NCBI GenBank assembly: GCA_033182465.1
Contig: CP137329.1
Span: 62,001 to 126,000, forward strand
Length of the DNA: 64,000 nucleotides
Origin: Sanghuangporus weigelae
Lineage: Eukaryota; Basidiomycota; Agaricomycetes; Hymenochaetales; Hymenochaetaceae
Reading direction: 5' to 3'
Shown: one piece after another, positions 22,855 through 34,451 of the stretch
Position numbering within the stretch: the first letter of the stretch is position 1
Layout: each line of letters begins with the position of its first letter
Position numbers and translations under genes: made by a program
Notes under the pieces: generated by a model
What the model was told of the DNA's origin: nothing
What the model saw: the letters and a program-made list of their open reading frames with translations, nothing else
Databases searched by the model: none

Positions 22855-25800
22855 TCAATGATACCGATTCCCAACCAACATATACGTCTCGCATCGGTGC
22901 TCCTGCACCGCAGCGAGGACGAGCGCAGCGGTGACGCCGCACACGAAGCACGACACCACCCAGCTCGTCGAGCGCGCATCCCAGTACGCGCCGTCCGCAT
23001 CGGGCATCGTCGTCGTCGTCGTCGCATTGGTTTCGCTATCCAGTATAGGTGCATCCCACCTCGATGGGGGTGCGAGGATGGTAGACATCGACCTACCGCT
23101 ACCGGGCGTCGAGTCTCCCCGGCGCCAACGGCGGAAGAAGCTCGTCCCGCCCGCCGACTCGGGGTGTATGAACGGGATGCGGAAGAGCGAGAAGAACCGG
23201 GAGAGCCTCCTATACACACCTCCACCACGACTCGACACCGTCTCTGAATCTTCGAATATCGGGGACGGCATCGGCGAAAGGGGCGCACTGGCAGCAGGGA
23301 GAGCCGGAACAGGAACAGGCAGCTTGCTGAGTATACTCGACACGGGGAGGAAGAAAAACGTGCTCAGGAACGCGCGCGTCTTCACGAGCTGGTCGCGCAG
23401 CGAGAGTGTGAACGGGAAGACGTAGACCCTTGAGTCGACGAGTGCCGTTGAATTTGGAGGGACGGCGCTTGTGGTTTCGGGCGCAACCGAATTTGGCGAA
23501 AGGTGGCTCGGGTCCACCGCATTTTCATCCTCGCCTTCCACCACAGCAGCAGAAGCGGCGGCGGCACCCTCCCTACTAACCTCAGCAGAAGCGCGAACGC
23601 CATCATCAACAGACAGCGTGATCTCCGGGACTCTCCCAGCCGCCCCATCCCGTTCGGACTGTTCAAGCGTCGGCGACGGGGGGAGCGGGATCTCACTCTC
23701 CATCGTCTCGGAGCAGCGCCGCACGACACGCTCCTGTCGCTCAACCGGGTACTCCGACGAAGGCGGCGCGTCGACAATCGACCAGTCCGCCCAGTCTTCT
23801 TCCGGGATCAGCTCGAGCGTGCTTGAGCGCGAGCGCCTGCGCTCGGAACGCGGGGTGGTGGTGGTGGTGGTGGTGGTACCCGAGCTCTGAGGTACGGCCG
23901 GTTGCGTCTGTGCTTCGGGTTCACTACGAGCTTTCGAATCCGCGAGCTCTGGCTCGAGAATAGTAGTCTCAACAGGAGATTCACTCAAGAACTGCTCCTG
24001 CTCCTGTACCGGCGGCTCCGACTCCAAAGTGCTTTCCTTCACTCCAACTTCAACACACACCCTTTCACCGCTCTCAACGCCCTCCTTCTCCTTCTCCTTC
24101 CCCTCCCCTTCTACATCCGCTTCATCCTCCTGCTCGACCTCGCGCACAGGGCTCAACTCCACCTCCACAGGCATCCCATGACTCGAATGCCTCCGATGGC
24201 GCGCCGCCCCCGACCCCGACCCCGACGCGTGCGGTCTTTCCCTCTCCGCAGCACCTCCCGCCGACTCAGCCGAGCCAGCTGATGAACCCGTATCCAATCG
24301 TAACGGACTCCCAGATCTAATCAGCTCAGAACCCGCGCCTGTAGCAGCAGCAGCAATAGCGACCCCGGACCCGGACCCAGCTCCGAGTCCCAAAGCGGAC
24401 GAGACGACCTCCGTCAACAGGCCTTCCCTCGTCTGCTGCGCCGCGTCCGACTCTGCACGGGACGAACCTCGCTTCTTAGAGGAAGACGGGGAGGGAGAAG
24501 GGGAAGGGGAAGGAGATGAGGGCGCCTGGCCACCACCAGCACGCAACAGACTCTCCGCACTCGAGCTCGGGCTCGACGATGCACCCGCACCCGCACCCGC
24601 ACCGAGCACCATACCCGAGCCAGCCCACGACAGCGGCCTCCTCCTCGCCTGCTCTCGTACCGAAGGGTCCCAAAACAAATCGCCCTCCTCTTCATTTCCT
24701 TTACGCGGACCCGGACGCTCCGCCTGTTGTTTCGACACCGGACTCCCAGGCCGGTCCTCGGGCGTACTATCACCCCCGGGCCAGCTCCCCGGGATAGACT
24801 CCGCGCGCCGGTGTATCGACCTCTTCAGCAGCGAGGACGAGGGCGACGTATTCGGAGACGGCAGAGCCGGGGAGGCAGAGAACGAGCGAGTCGGGGACTG
24901 CGGTCTCCTAACCGATCTCGGCGGGGGAGGAGGCGGGGGAGGCGGGGACTTGCGTTTCGGCGGTGTTACGCTCCTCAAGTCGCCTTCAGACAGGGAGTGA
25001 TTAAGCGGCGGGGACGGGGGCGGGGTCGACGGGGACCACGGTTGTTCTCGTTCTCGCGGCGCTTTCTGCTCTGGCTTGGACTTGGGACGGATGACGATAG
25101 CAGGGCCTAGGATAGGCGAAGCGCCCAGCGGGGAGCGCGCGCGGGGCTTGTACGGCGATTCCTTCAGGGACGACTTCCGCGAGGGCGAGGGCGAGTAGTC
25201 CTCGCTCGCAAGTCTGACATGCTTCGCCGAGCCGGGGGTCGAGAACGGCGACCTGTCCCTGTCCCTGTCACGCGTGTCCTCCCTCCCCCGCCTCTCACCT
25301 CTCAAGCTCACCGAATCGGCCCGACTCCTGAAGCTCCCCGACCCGCTGATCGTCCTCGCGCGATGATAGCCCTCATGCGCGACACCCCACGCGAGGCGCC
25401 CCTGCATCCCGCGCGCTGCCTCCGAGACGCACATACTCACGACGTCGTGCACGAGCGCGTCGACCGTCTGCGCGTGCTCCGCGTACCACAGCGCACTCGG
25501 CCAGCGCGCCAGGGACAGGGCGAGCTCGGAGAGCACAGCAGCCGCCTCACGCCGCGCGGCTTCCTCCTCCGTCTCGTTGTCGTCGTCGTACAACGCGTCC
25601 TGGATGGACGAATCATGCGAGTGCTCCAGCGCGCACCCGTCACCCGCAAGCCCCAAACACACCGAATCGTTCGTCTTATCGACCTCGACCTCATCGTCAT
25701 GTCCAAACGGGTACGCGACGAACTCCGCACAGCGCGCGCGGAACCACGGCTCGATGAGCAGCTGCGCAAGGCCGACCGCGCCCGTGGTCGCGTCGCGAAT

Positions 25801-27030
25801 CTGCTCCGCCTGTGAGTGCCGAGCGAACGACGCGGACAGGGCCTTGCAGAAGTCCGCGTGGGACGTATGGCGCTGTGCTGGTTTCCCCTGCGTGGACTTC
25901 TTCCTGAGGGTGGTGCCGATGTCCCAAGCCAGCTTTGCGAGGAGATGAGCTGTCTGTCGTTCTTCGACGGACGGATCAGGTTCCCGAGTGAGTGGCGCGA
26001 AGAGATAGGACGGCAGCTTGGGAAGGATGTATGTAAGCGGGATGGAGGCGTATATTGCGTCACCTGAGATGGCGCCAAACACGAGGACGTCCTGTGATTC
26101 GAGTGCAAATCGATACCATTTCCAGAATGCCTTGTCTTGTCTTGACGCCATTTAGTGTCAGACATCTCCGATTAATTAAATGACGTACTTTTCTGGTTCG
26201 ACGCTCCTGAGCACCTCGAGTGCTGTTCTGGCCCTTCCTTGGACCTTCCTGGCGTCGATGACCGCGATCTCCACCTCGTGCTTCACACCCAGCTTGTATC
26301 GCCTCACTGCCTCCCACAGACAGAAGAAGAACGAGAATGACGTCGTCACGTACGGCGAGCTCCAGCGCGTCGTCCAGTCCAGGTGTCGCACCAACTCCGA
26401 ATATGTCATTCCACTCTCCTCGACAGACTGCGACCCCACGCGCGAGTGCGAATGTCCAAGCATCATACTCAACGACGAGCCTTCGCTCTCCAGATCCGAG
26501 CCATCCTCGCTCCCGATGTACGAGTACCCGCCCGACCCCCCGCTCAGCGTGCTCAGCGTGCTAATCGTGCGCCGTCGCTGCCCCGCATCCGGCGAAGTGA
26601 GGTCGTCCTTGAACTTCCGCGACAGGAAGTACGCGTCCCCCGGCGCCGCCGCCGCCGCACCGTCCCCTTCTTCTTCCACATAACTATAACTACGACTGGG
26701 TGAATGATGATACCCAAAGTAATCCGTCGCCCCGCTCTCACTGCTCCGGATCGACGACACGGACGCAGAGAGCGCGGGCGGCGGCGGCGGCGATCGCGCA
26801 CTCGTACTCCCATGCGCATGTCCGTGTCCGTGCAGCTCGCCCCTCCGACTCCTCACCGACCCAGACGGCGAGGACGCGCGCGACAAATTGTTGCTATTCC
26901 CCTTCCGTTTCGGCGTGTGCACGCGATAGACGAAATGATGCTGCTCGACGAGCGCGTCGAACGTGTACGTCGCGCCGAAGCCGTACTGCGGCAGCAGCGC
27001 CGCGCCCGGTTCAGTCGCCGATGATTCCAT
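22855..27030 (-). CDS. Large disordered protein with a split conserved domain (DUF7587-like) and C-terminal membrane anchor
   Basis: Two exons, 26189-27030 and 22855-26140, joined over a 48-base intron give 1375 residues. The splice rebuilds the conserved block: FVYRVHTPKRKG near residue 35, then SPYVTTSFSFFFCLWEAVRRY..VEIAVIDARKVQG and, across the junction, FWKWYRFALESQDVLVFGAISGDAIYASIPL. I recall this as a fungal domain of unknown function (DUF7587), where a residue range near the start and the F..W..FA..S.D.LV.G.I end motif fold together. Residues about 390-1200 are low-complexity: Pro runs, Ser-rich tracts, Glu/Lys repeats and a Thr run from (GTG)n on the plus strand near 23858. Near the C-terminus is one hydrophobic helix (WVVSCFVCGVTAALVLAAV), suggesting tail anchoring. 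The coding region is much more GC-rich than its neighbours. Function unknown. Confidence 0.75.
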
Positions 27031-27186
27031 AGACTAGGCGCTGTTAGTGATTAGCGAGGGGCGGTAGGGCAGATAAAGTAGACGTTAGACGCAGACAGAC
27101 GTAGTTGTACATAAGTAAGAATCGGAAGCACGAGGCGGGAGGACACGGACACGGACACGCCGATGCCAGGAGGATCACACCTGACC

Positions 27187-28175
27187 GTGCGTGGTTGGCA
27201 CGAGGCCGGCGTCCGGGTTGCCTCGGAACTATTCCCACTCGCACGTAATAATTCGTTACAGTAGACATCACACTTGACGGAAATATCAAAAAGTTACACG
27301 TAGTGTGCGATTCATTGACTATACGAAGCATGCAGTCGTCAATCATGCATGAGCCAGCTACGATACGGAGGAACTTCCGTTCGGTTGGTTCGACACATGA
27401 TTTTCTCGTGCCGTCTTTTTTTCATCTTCCAGCTCAAGCCTCAAGAGCCTTAATCCCCTCATGGCAGAGTGGGCGTCGCCCAAAGTTCAAACACACAGCA
27501 CATCAGATCCGAGCCGTGAGCTACAGTAACAAACTCACCGACCCTCAGACTCTGTGTATCAGAGAGGGAAAAACTCATGGATTACTACTGTAGTGTAGTG
27601 TAGTACTACAGATCGCATTGCAATTTGCGTTAATCACTAGTACTTGCCACCCGACCGTCTTTACCATCATATACATGACGGCACACAGCCCAGAAATATC
27701 CCAAACACAGATCGAGCAGAGCGGGCATGTTCCCACGTTCCGAGTCTTGCAGTGCGAGGGTATGGATGGATGGAGAGACAGCTACTTTTTCGTTATCGTA
27801 TCTTCTACCTCTAGATCTCCGTTTCTGGCTCTGTTCAAAAATCAGCGACGACGACAGGCTTGGGGGGAGTCTGGCTGGAAAGTGCTGGTCCATCCAAGGC
27901 GTCGTGCAAGTTCTCGCTCGCTCGATGGGTGAGCAGTAAGTACTATCTACCAGGAGCTTCAGAGTCTCAGAGACCCGTCCACTTCTACTACAACTCCAGA
28001 AGAGAGAAGAGAGAGGTGAGTGTGCCCTCTGCATGGCGTTAAACCTCTTCTCTTCACAACACAGTATTAATGTATCGTGCGCAGGTGAGGTCTGCTTCAG
28101 ACCCATCGAAAGGACTCGAAACTCCCTCCAGGGCTGGCTTCCATCAACCACCTCCATCCACAGCCTCCCTAATTA
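27187..28175 (+). repeat. Left copy of a diverged ~0.9-kb direct repeat
   Basis: Several blocks match the region 31104-32030 in the same order. These include a 21-base identity starting GTGCGTGGTTGGCAC (27187 and 31104), CACATCAGATC with ACTCACCGACCC near 27500-27545 and 31515-31550, CATCATG/GACGGC near 27665-27680 and 31612-31625, and CTTGGGGGGAGTCTGG..GTGCTGGTC with CGCAAGTTCTC..ATGGGTGAGCAG (27860-27936 and 31770-31841). The repeats flank the TPR-CHAT pseudogene. Confidence 0.75.
27925..28175 (+). pseudogene. Truncated 5' copy of the orphan gene at 31830-33945
   Basis: ATGGGTGAGCAG at 27925 matches the start of the intact gene at 31830, but a four-base TAAG insertion puts a stop in frame at once. 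After it TACTATCTACCAGGAG parallels TACTATCGACCGGGC. A region matching the first intron follows, and then a second-exon-like stretch (CTCCATC..CCATCAACCACCTCC..AGCCTCCCTAATTAACG, compare CTCCATCAACCTCCTTCCGCAGC at 32002). Similarity stops near 28175, about 50 bases before the TPR-CHAT pseudogene starts. Confidence 0.7.
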
Positions 28176-28224
28176 ACGTTTCCGTCTTTTGATCCCATCA
28201 TCTCATCGTCTCGTCCGAAAGACC

Positions 28225-31032
28225 ATGTTTATCCATACCTACATTGGTCCTACAAAAGGACACAATTCGCTTCTCGCCTCACTACTCCATTTGACCTTAC
28301 GAAGGAGATCCATCCGAATCGTCCTGCGTCTTTGGCCAATCTCGCAACCAGCCCTTCGGGTGCGCTTTGAACATGGAGGGAAGATGGAGGATCTCGAAGA
28401 AGCCATCACTCTGGAACGTGCTGCTCTAGAACTTCAACCAGAAGCTCACTCGAACCGTTCTGTGTCGATGTCCGCACTCGCTACCAGCCTACAGACGCGC
28501 TTTGAGCACACCGGGTGGTCGGAGGACCTTGAGGAAGCCATCACTCTGAAACGTGCCGCGTTGGAGCTCCGATCAGAAGGTAACCCGGACCGTTCTGTGT
28601 CCCTTGGCAATCTCGCAACCAGCCTCCAGACGCGCTTTTACCACGGTGGGAGGATGGACGATCTCGAAGAAGCCATCGCTCTGGAACGTGCCGCACTAGA
28701 ACTTCGACCAGAGGGCCATCCGAAACGTTCTGTGTCCTTAGGCAATCTCGCGAGCGGCCTTCGGACGCGATTTGATCGTAGCGGAAGGAAGCCATCTCTC
28801 TGGAACGTGCCGCGCTGACGCTTCGACCAGAGAGGGTCACCCGCACCGTTGTGCGTCATTGGCCAATCTCGCGGGTAGCCTGAATACGGGCTTTGAGCAC
28901 GGCGGGGGGGGGGGCGGAGGATCTTGAGGAAGCCATCTCTCGGGGACGTGCCGCATTGGAGCTTCCGACACCAGAGGGTCACCCGAGTCGTTCTCTATCC
29001 CTGGGCAATCTCGCGAATAATCTTAAGACGCGCTTTGAACATAGCGGGAGGCTTGAGGACCTCGAGGAAGTCGTCACTCTGGAACGTGCCGCGCTGGAGC
29101 TCCGATCAGAGGGTCATTCTACTCGTTCTGTGTCATTAGCTAATCTCGCGGACAGTCTCGGAGTGACGCTTTGAACATTGCGGAAAGATGGAGGATCTCG
29201 AGGAAGCCATCGCTCTGCAACGCGCTGCGTTGGTCCTTCTACCAGAGGGTCATCCGGATCGTTCTTCATCACTGGGCAATCTCGCCGAATTGGTCTATGT
29301 TCGGTTTGAGAAAGAAGGGCGCGCCGATGATTACGATGAATCAATTGCATCTACGAGCCATACTGCCTTACGCTCGTTTTCGAGCTTCTCAAGTTGCCTT
29401 GCGGCTGCGTACAGATGGGTGACAATTGCCCAATCGCATGAACACAGCTCTCTCATTGAAGCTTATAGAACAGCTATGTCACTCGTTCAGCGCGCTCTCA
29501 CCATTAGACCTACTCTATCTGAGCAACACAAATTTCTCTGTAGTGATAGTCGGCACCAGGCACTCCCGTTGGACGCGGTCTCACATTCCATAGAAAGGGG
29601 TGAACTCACCCAGGCCATCGAGTTTCTCGAGCAGGGAAGATCATTGCTTTGGTCACAAATGCGCGGGTTTAGGACACCACTCGAGCAACTTTCAGAAGTG
29701 GATGGAGCACTTGCCGAAAGATTTGAGAATTGCAACCGTCGCCTGGAAGCTCTTATAACATCGTCGGGGTTCGCGTGCGGCACGTTCAAGAACAGGTGCA
29801 CGTGGTATTCTTGGAGACAGTGCATTTCGAACGCAGCATTTGATCGACGAGACATTGAAGCAGATCCGACAATTATCAGAAGAGCAGGAATCACTGGCCA
29901 ATGACATACGACGAATACCTGGTTTCGAAACCTTTCTCGAGGCATCTCCATTCATGACTATCCAGCAGGCGGCCTCAGAAGGACCCGTCATCGTGCTGAA
30001 CCACTCCAAGTATAGGTGCGACGCACTCATCGTTCTCGAGCGCGAGGATGATCCATGTGTCTGCATTCCGCTGGACAAAGATTTCTATGCCGACGCTGTT
30101 GATCTTCGTGAGAAGCTCGTCCAGATCCGTCAAACATCCGGAGTAGGTTCCAGCGAGTACGACGAGAAGCTTCGGCGAGTGATGAAGACGTTGTGGGAGC
30201 GTGTCGTCTCGAAAGTCGTCAGCAGACTGAAAGAGCTCGGGATCAACTCGGGCTCCCGTATTTGGTGGTGTCCTGCTTCAGTACTCTCTGCCCTTCCCTT
30301 TCATGCCGCAGGACCATACGAGGGTGCAGACGGTCGTGCGAGGTATCTTCTTGACGACTACATCTCATCCTGCACTTCGACACTGACGCCGCTCATCGAT
30401 GCGCGAACTGGTGCACAAAACGGAGGCGAAAGGATGCTCTTTGTTGGTGACACGAAACTTCCCTCGGCCGGGAAAGAAAGAGATGCGATAAACAGAATCC
30501 GTCGCTTCAAGCAGCTTCTTGGAGATCGCGCAACGCCAGAAGCCGTCCTCGAGCTACCTCAAGGAGTACAATGGGTGCATTTTGCTTGCCATGGCTATCT
30601 GGCCAAGGAACCCTTCAATTTTCATTTCTCAAGCTTTCAGGCGGCAGGCTCACGTTACTCGGCATCGCGCGTGCCAATCTTCCAAATGCGGAGTTCGCAT
30701 TTCTTTCAGCTTGCCATACAGCGGAGCAAGGCCCCAACTTTGCACTGGATGAATCACTCCACCTAGCAGCGGGTACGCAGTTTTGCGGCTTCCGAAGTGT
30801 GGTTGGGACGATGTGGCAGCTACTTGACAACGATGGACCATTACTTTGCCCGTACTGTCTATGGGCATCTCATGCGCGATCTAGAGGAAGGGGAGATTAG
30901 ATTTAAGAGAGCTGTCGCGGCTGTTCGCCAAGCTGCGCTGAATCTGAGGGAAAACGGAGATGAGGATCCAGACACGGGGATGATTATGACCGAGCCGAGC
31001 GATGGGTCAACCTTGTGCATATGGGTGCCTGA
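28225..31032 (+). pseudogene. TPR-CHAT protein pseudogene
   Basis: The N-terminal half consists of 45-residue TPR-like units (DLEEAI.LERAALELRPEGHP.RSVSLGNLA..L.TRFEH.GR). The C-terminal half is a CHAT (caspase-HetF-associated) domain with the expected catalytic pair: His in WVHFACHGYL (about 30580) and Cys in FLSACHTAEQGPNFALDESLHL (about 30710), followed by RSVVGTMWQLLDNDG and the usual end AERWVNLVHMGA. It is broken by a deletion with TGA at 28816-28818, an extra shift near 28910 beside a run of ten G, a stop at 29172-29174, and frame changes near 29840, 30635, 30845 and 30985. The two catalytic motifs lie in different frames. Such proteins are abundant in Agaricomycetes; a role in non-self recognition or death is only suspected. 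Introns could explain one or two shifts, not all. Confidence 0.85.
28384..29322 (+). repeat. Seven tandem 135-bp TPR coding units
   Basis: Units start with ATGGAGGATCTCGAAGAAGC or similar at 28384, 28519, 28654, about 28789 (damaged), about 28919, about 29054 and 29188. The 135-base period equals 45 codons. They are coding repeats of the TPR part of the pseudogene, and the fourth and fifth have indels. Confidence 0.8.
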
Positions 31033-31103
31033 TTAGAATTGTACTGTTGTAGTGTATGCAAGACTTCCAGTGCTTACAACTAACTGGTCTACGCGTTTCG
31101 TTA

Positions 31104-32030
31104 GTGCGTGGTTGGCACGAGGCCTGTGTCCTACTTAGCCACGGTAATAATATCAAATATTGTGTTTACAACATGGTGGACATGCCATGAAACAGACAAC
31201 GTTCGTGATATGGGCCATACAGCAGATAGTAGAGATACGGAAACACTAATCATCACCCTAGTCGATAGTACTAACATCCGTTGACGTGTTTTCCAGCGTC
31301 GTCCAGACCATTTCTCCCGTTGGTCTGTGCGTGCGATTCATGTCAGCGTCGCGACGTGGTCGGCACGTGATTTCTTCGTGCTCCACTCCGAAAGACCACC
31401 CAAGTCGACTCCGTCTTTCTCTATGATAGTAATATCAATCTCCTAGTTCTTGCTATACGTTTACATAGTTCGAAACAGTAATTCATCAAGAATGGCATCG
31501 CCCTCATCACATCAGATCGGGAGCTAACATACTCACCGACCCCAGACTCTCACGCAGGCTGTGTATGCATACAGGGGAATACATTACTGTAATCACCCGA
31601 ATTGCTAAACCATCATGACGGCGCAGCGAACAGATCCCAAAGCGTGCGAGCGTGCTCCCACGTCCTCAGTCTCCAGGATCCAGTGTCGTTGGTGCGAACG
31701 GAGAGAACGCTGATCTGTTTTGCGTCTTCGTCAGCTTCTACCTATCTGTTGCTACCTCTGCACAGTCGCCGTCGACGGGCTTGGGGGAGTCTGGATAGTG
31801 CTGGTCTAAGGGCGTCGCGCAAGTTCTCAATGGGTGAGCAGTACTATCGACCGGGCTTCGGAGATGCGTCTACTTGTATATCTCCAGGAGAGAAAGGTCA
31901 GTATACCTTCTGCACATCCTTAAACCTCTTCACAATTCGATATACTGTCTGCAGATGAAGCATCTTTTAATCCTAGCGAAAGACACGAACCGCCCTCCCG
32001 GACTCCATCAACCTCCTTCCGCAGCTCCTT
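31104..32030 (+). repeat. Right copy of the diverged direct repeat
   Basis: Partner of 27187-28175. It contains the putative promoter, first exon and start of the second exon of the intact orphan gene at 31830-33945. The pair brackets the TPR-CHAT pseudogene, which fits a tandem duplication with, or followed by, insertion of that gene. Confidence 0.7.
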
Positions 32031-33945
32031 CATCAATGTCTCCTCCCTCAATGATGACTCCGAAGACTACGATGACGCTTCCTCAGAGGGTACGGCCCGA
32101 CACTGCGTCGGGCATGATCAATACGACAACGACTGCGACGTGCGCTCCGTCATCACCTCCCTCTCCACCCTCTCAACCACTTCAACACTCGAAGGCGGCG
32201 GCGTGCTAGATCGATACTTCTTCCAGCCCACCAGACGGTTCATTGGGCGGAAGTTGACTTCGCGGCATACGGACTGGCGGAGCACTCGAGTCGACCGCAG
32301 TCAAAATAATCATTATTCAGACGCACTGGGAACTCGCAAGTCGGGATCTGATGACAGCCGAAGTGATACGGATGGAGATGCCAGTACGATCATCGGCGTA
32401 GGTGCGAATCTCTCTCTCATAATCATGCGTATTACACCACGTCTAAAAATAGCTCTTCTCATCCAACAGCCTGTACTCCTCGTCTACACATCAACGGTCC
32501 CTCCGCAGTCGCTCGAGCTGCCGCTACAATTCAAAGTATCTGTATCACCGATATACGAAAGTTTCTCGGACACGCAGAGTATCTCGTCACAGTCCCAATA
32601 TTCTGGCACAAATTCGGGACTATGAGGTACCGATTTTCGTGCAGCTTGTCGGCTCTGTTATACGCCTGGGGAGGGCAGGACGTAGAGGATTACCGGAAAG
32701 AACAGATATCGGATGAGTGTAGAATCATCGCAAAGGCTCTCAGGTACTTCTTCTAGTTAACCATTCATGTCTCTTATTCTAATGGAGACGAAGGTCACCT
32801 CAGCTGAATACCCAGGTCGCCGCGTTCCTCTGCGCCTCGGAGCTCATCACAGTCCTCCCCAGACTCCGTCCTTACTTCTACCTTCCCGAGAACCGATCCC
32901 ACCTGCACCGCATCATGAACTTGCTCCCGGCGCAAGATAAGCTTTATAGCTCAAGCCCGAGTCATGTCCATATCAGCAGGAACGATCCAAGACAGCGAAA
33001 CCTGCTTCACGCTCTTACGGACATTGCGCATGCCTCGGTGGCATTTCGCTCGCAGAGCCTCGGGTGGGAGGTCGAAGAGGAGAATAGCATCGACGAGCAG
33101 CTTCGCCAGCTTTCTACTATTTTGCCTACAGATGCGATCATTCCGACGAATATGCCGACTTGTCGTCCGTATCTTCTCTCGTTCATTGCAGACGCTCTGG
33201 AGTCCCCTTCTTTAATCTAGTACGAGACTCCATGTTCTCCGTTTGTGACGATCATACTCATCAACCATCCTTCCTCCCTTCTCAATCTATGCAGCGAAAC
33301 CGAGAACGCCAGAATCCTCAACTTCCTCCAACAGCTCCTCCGCATCAACGACATCTTCCTCTTCCGCGATAACGTATTCTCTCGCTCCGACCCCGTATAC
33401 CTCTTTTGGCGGCGCCTCAAAGAGGTAACCTCAAGCAACAGGAGGAATCGCTTCTACAGCCATGCCCTGTGCATCTCGCTGCTCGGATGTCTTCGCTTCG
33501 CTTGGCAATCTCTCACCTTCATGAGTGAGAAGGAGGGAGGCAGACTCGAACTTGAAGGTGACTTTGCTGATGTGAGGGATTTCGTCGACCTTACGTTCTT
33601 CATGGCGATTCGATTGACTTGGGAAGTAGATCCGATGTGCGTATATTCCCCTCTCTCTAAAGTGCTTCAATTTGTTCCCACTTCACTCGCTCACTCACTA
33701 TTATCAGGTCAACCATGTTCCCTGTCCTCCGGTACGTCACCTGGGAACCCGAGGTCCTTTCCCTCGTCCTCTCCAAATTTCCACTTCCTCCTCACTACAA
33801 CAGCGCTCGTGCAATTTGGCTGGAACGCAGACGGAAGGCTGTGTTACATTGCTCGGATGGGTGGGTAGGGGAGCAAAAAAAGAGGCTGCTTGCAAATATT
33901 TTGGATAAGATGGAGGATAGGACGAGATATGATCCTGTATTATAA
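31830..33945 (+). CDS. Orphan basidiomycete-type protein
   Basis: Begins ATGGGTGAGCAGTACTATCG at 31830 (MGEQYYRPGFGDASTC..). An intron GTCAGT..CTGCAG (about 31897-31954) joins DEASFNPSERHEPPSRTPSTSFRSSF and a Ser/Asp-rich stretch to DRYFFQPTRRFIGRKLTSRHTDWRSTR. Later exons encode helical sequence: FLCASELITVLPRLRPYFYLPENRSHLHRIMNLLP (about 32823), LLHALTDIAHASVAFRSQSLGWEVEEEN, RILNFLQQLLRINDIFLFRDNVFSRSDPVYLFWRRL (about 33310), FADVRDFVDLTFFMAIRLTWEVDP and a C-terminus LANILDKMEDRTRYDPVL ending at 33945. I recognise no domain. Exons between 32400 and 33300 were not fully joined. A truncated copy lies at 27925-28175. Confidence 0.6.
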
Positions 33946-34451
33946 GTAGCCTTGAAGTGGTGCTGTAAACTTATGTCGAGAGGATGAAGAAGTGTATTTC
34001 TTTTCATTGGTACACCAGGAATCAAAATACGATAGCACGCGATGAGACGATAAGAACCCCAGGCCTAGAAGTTAGAGCCAGATTGCGTCACTTTCAGCGT
34101 TATCTCTGGTACCAAAATTCAGAGTATCCTGTATGTTTCGAGGTGGTGTGACAGTCCCATATGAAACCTACGTAAGTATCTGGATTCGATTTCTCACAAT
34201 CAAATGATCACTGAGACCGAGAATTTCGGAGACGGGATTCCTTATAACCTTAATTAATGCGATCGCGCATTTACCCCTTCCCGACGCGACTCGCACTTGC
34301 CCTTAGCCTTGTTACTTGACGGAAGTTACAGCATTTTTTGCTCTGATTCGGCTGATACGAGTCTATTTTTTTTGGAACCGGACTGCGTGCGAATAGGTGC
34401 TTTCTTCTAAACTACACAATACTGACAGACACTCTTTCGTCCGCAGGTACA

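Noticed and set aside
22662-26165. Several long frames on both strands within 22.6-27 kb (for example 25219-25815 plus, 25437-26165 minus)
   Set aside because: High GC and few stops in a low-complexity gene create long shadow frames; their Arg-rich translations are those of out-of-frame Ser/Pro codons.
28384-29322. CRISPR-like or satellite array
   Set aside because: The 135-base periodicity is an exact multiple of three and translates into TPR units; there are no short identical repeats with unique spacers.
30635-30660. Intron to explain the frame change between the CHAT His and Cys motifs
   Set aside because: The protein is continuous across the site apart from a single-base loss (PFNFHF then KLSGGRLTLL), so a frameshift explains it without an intron.
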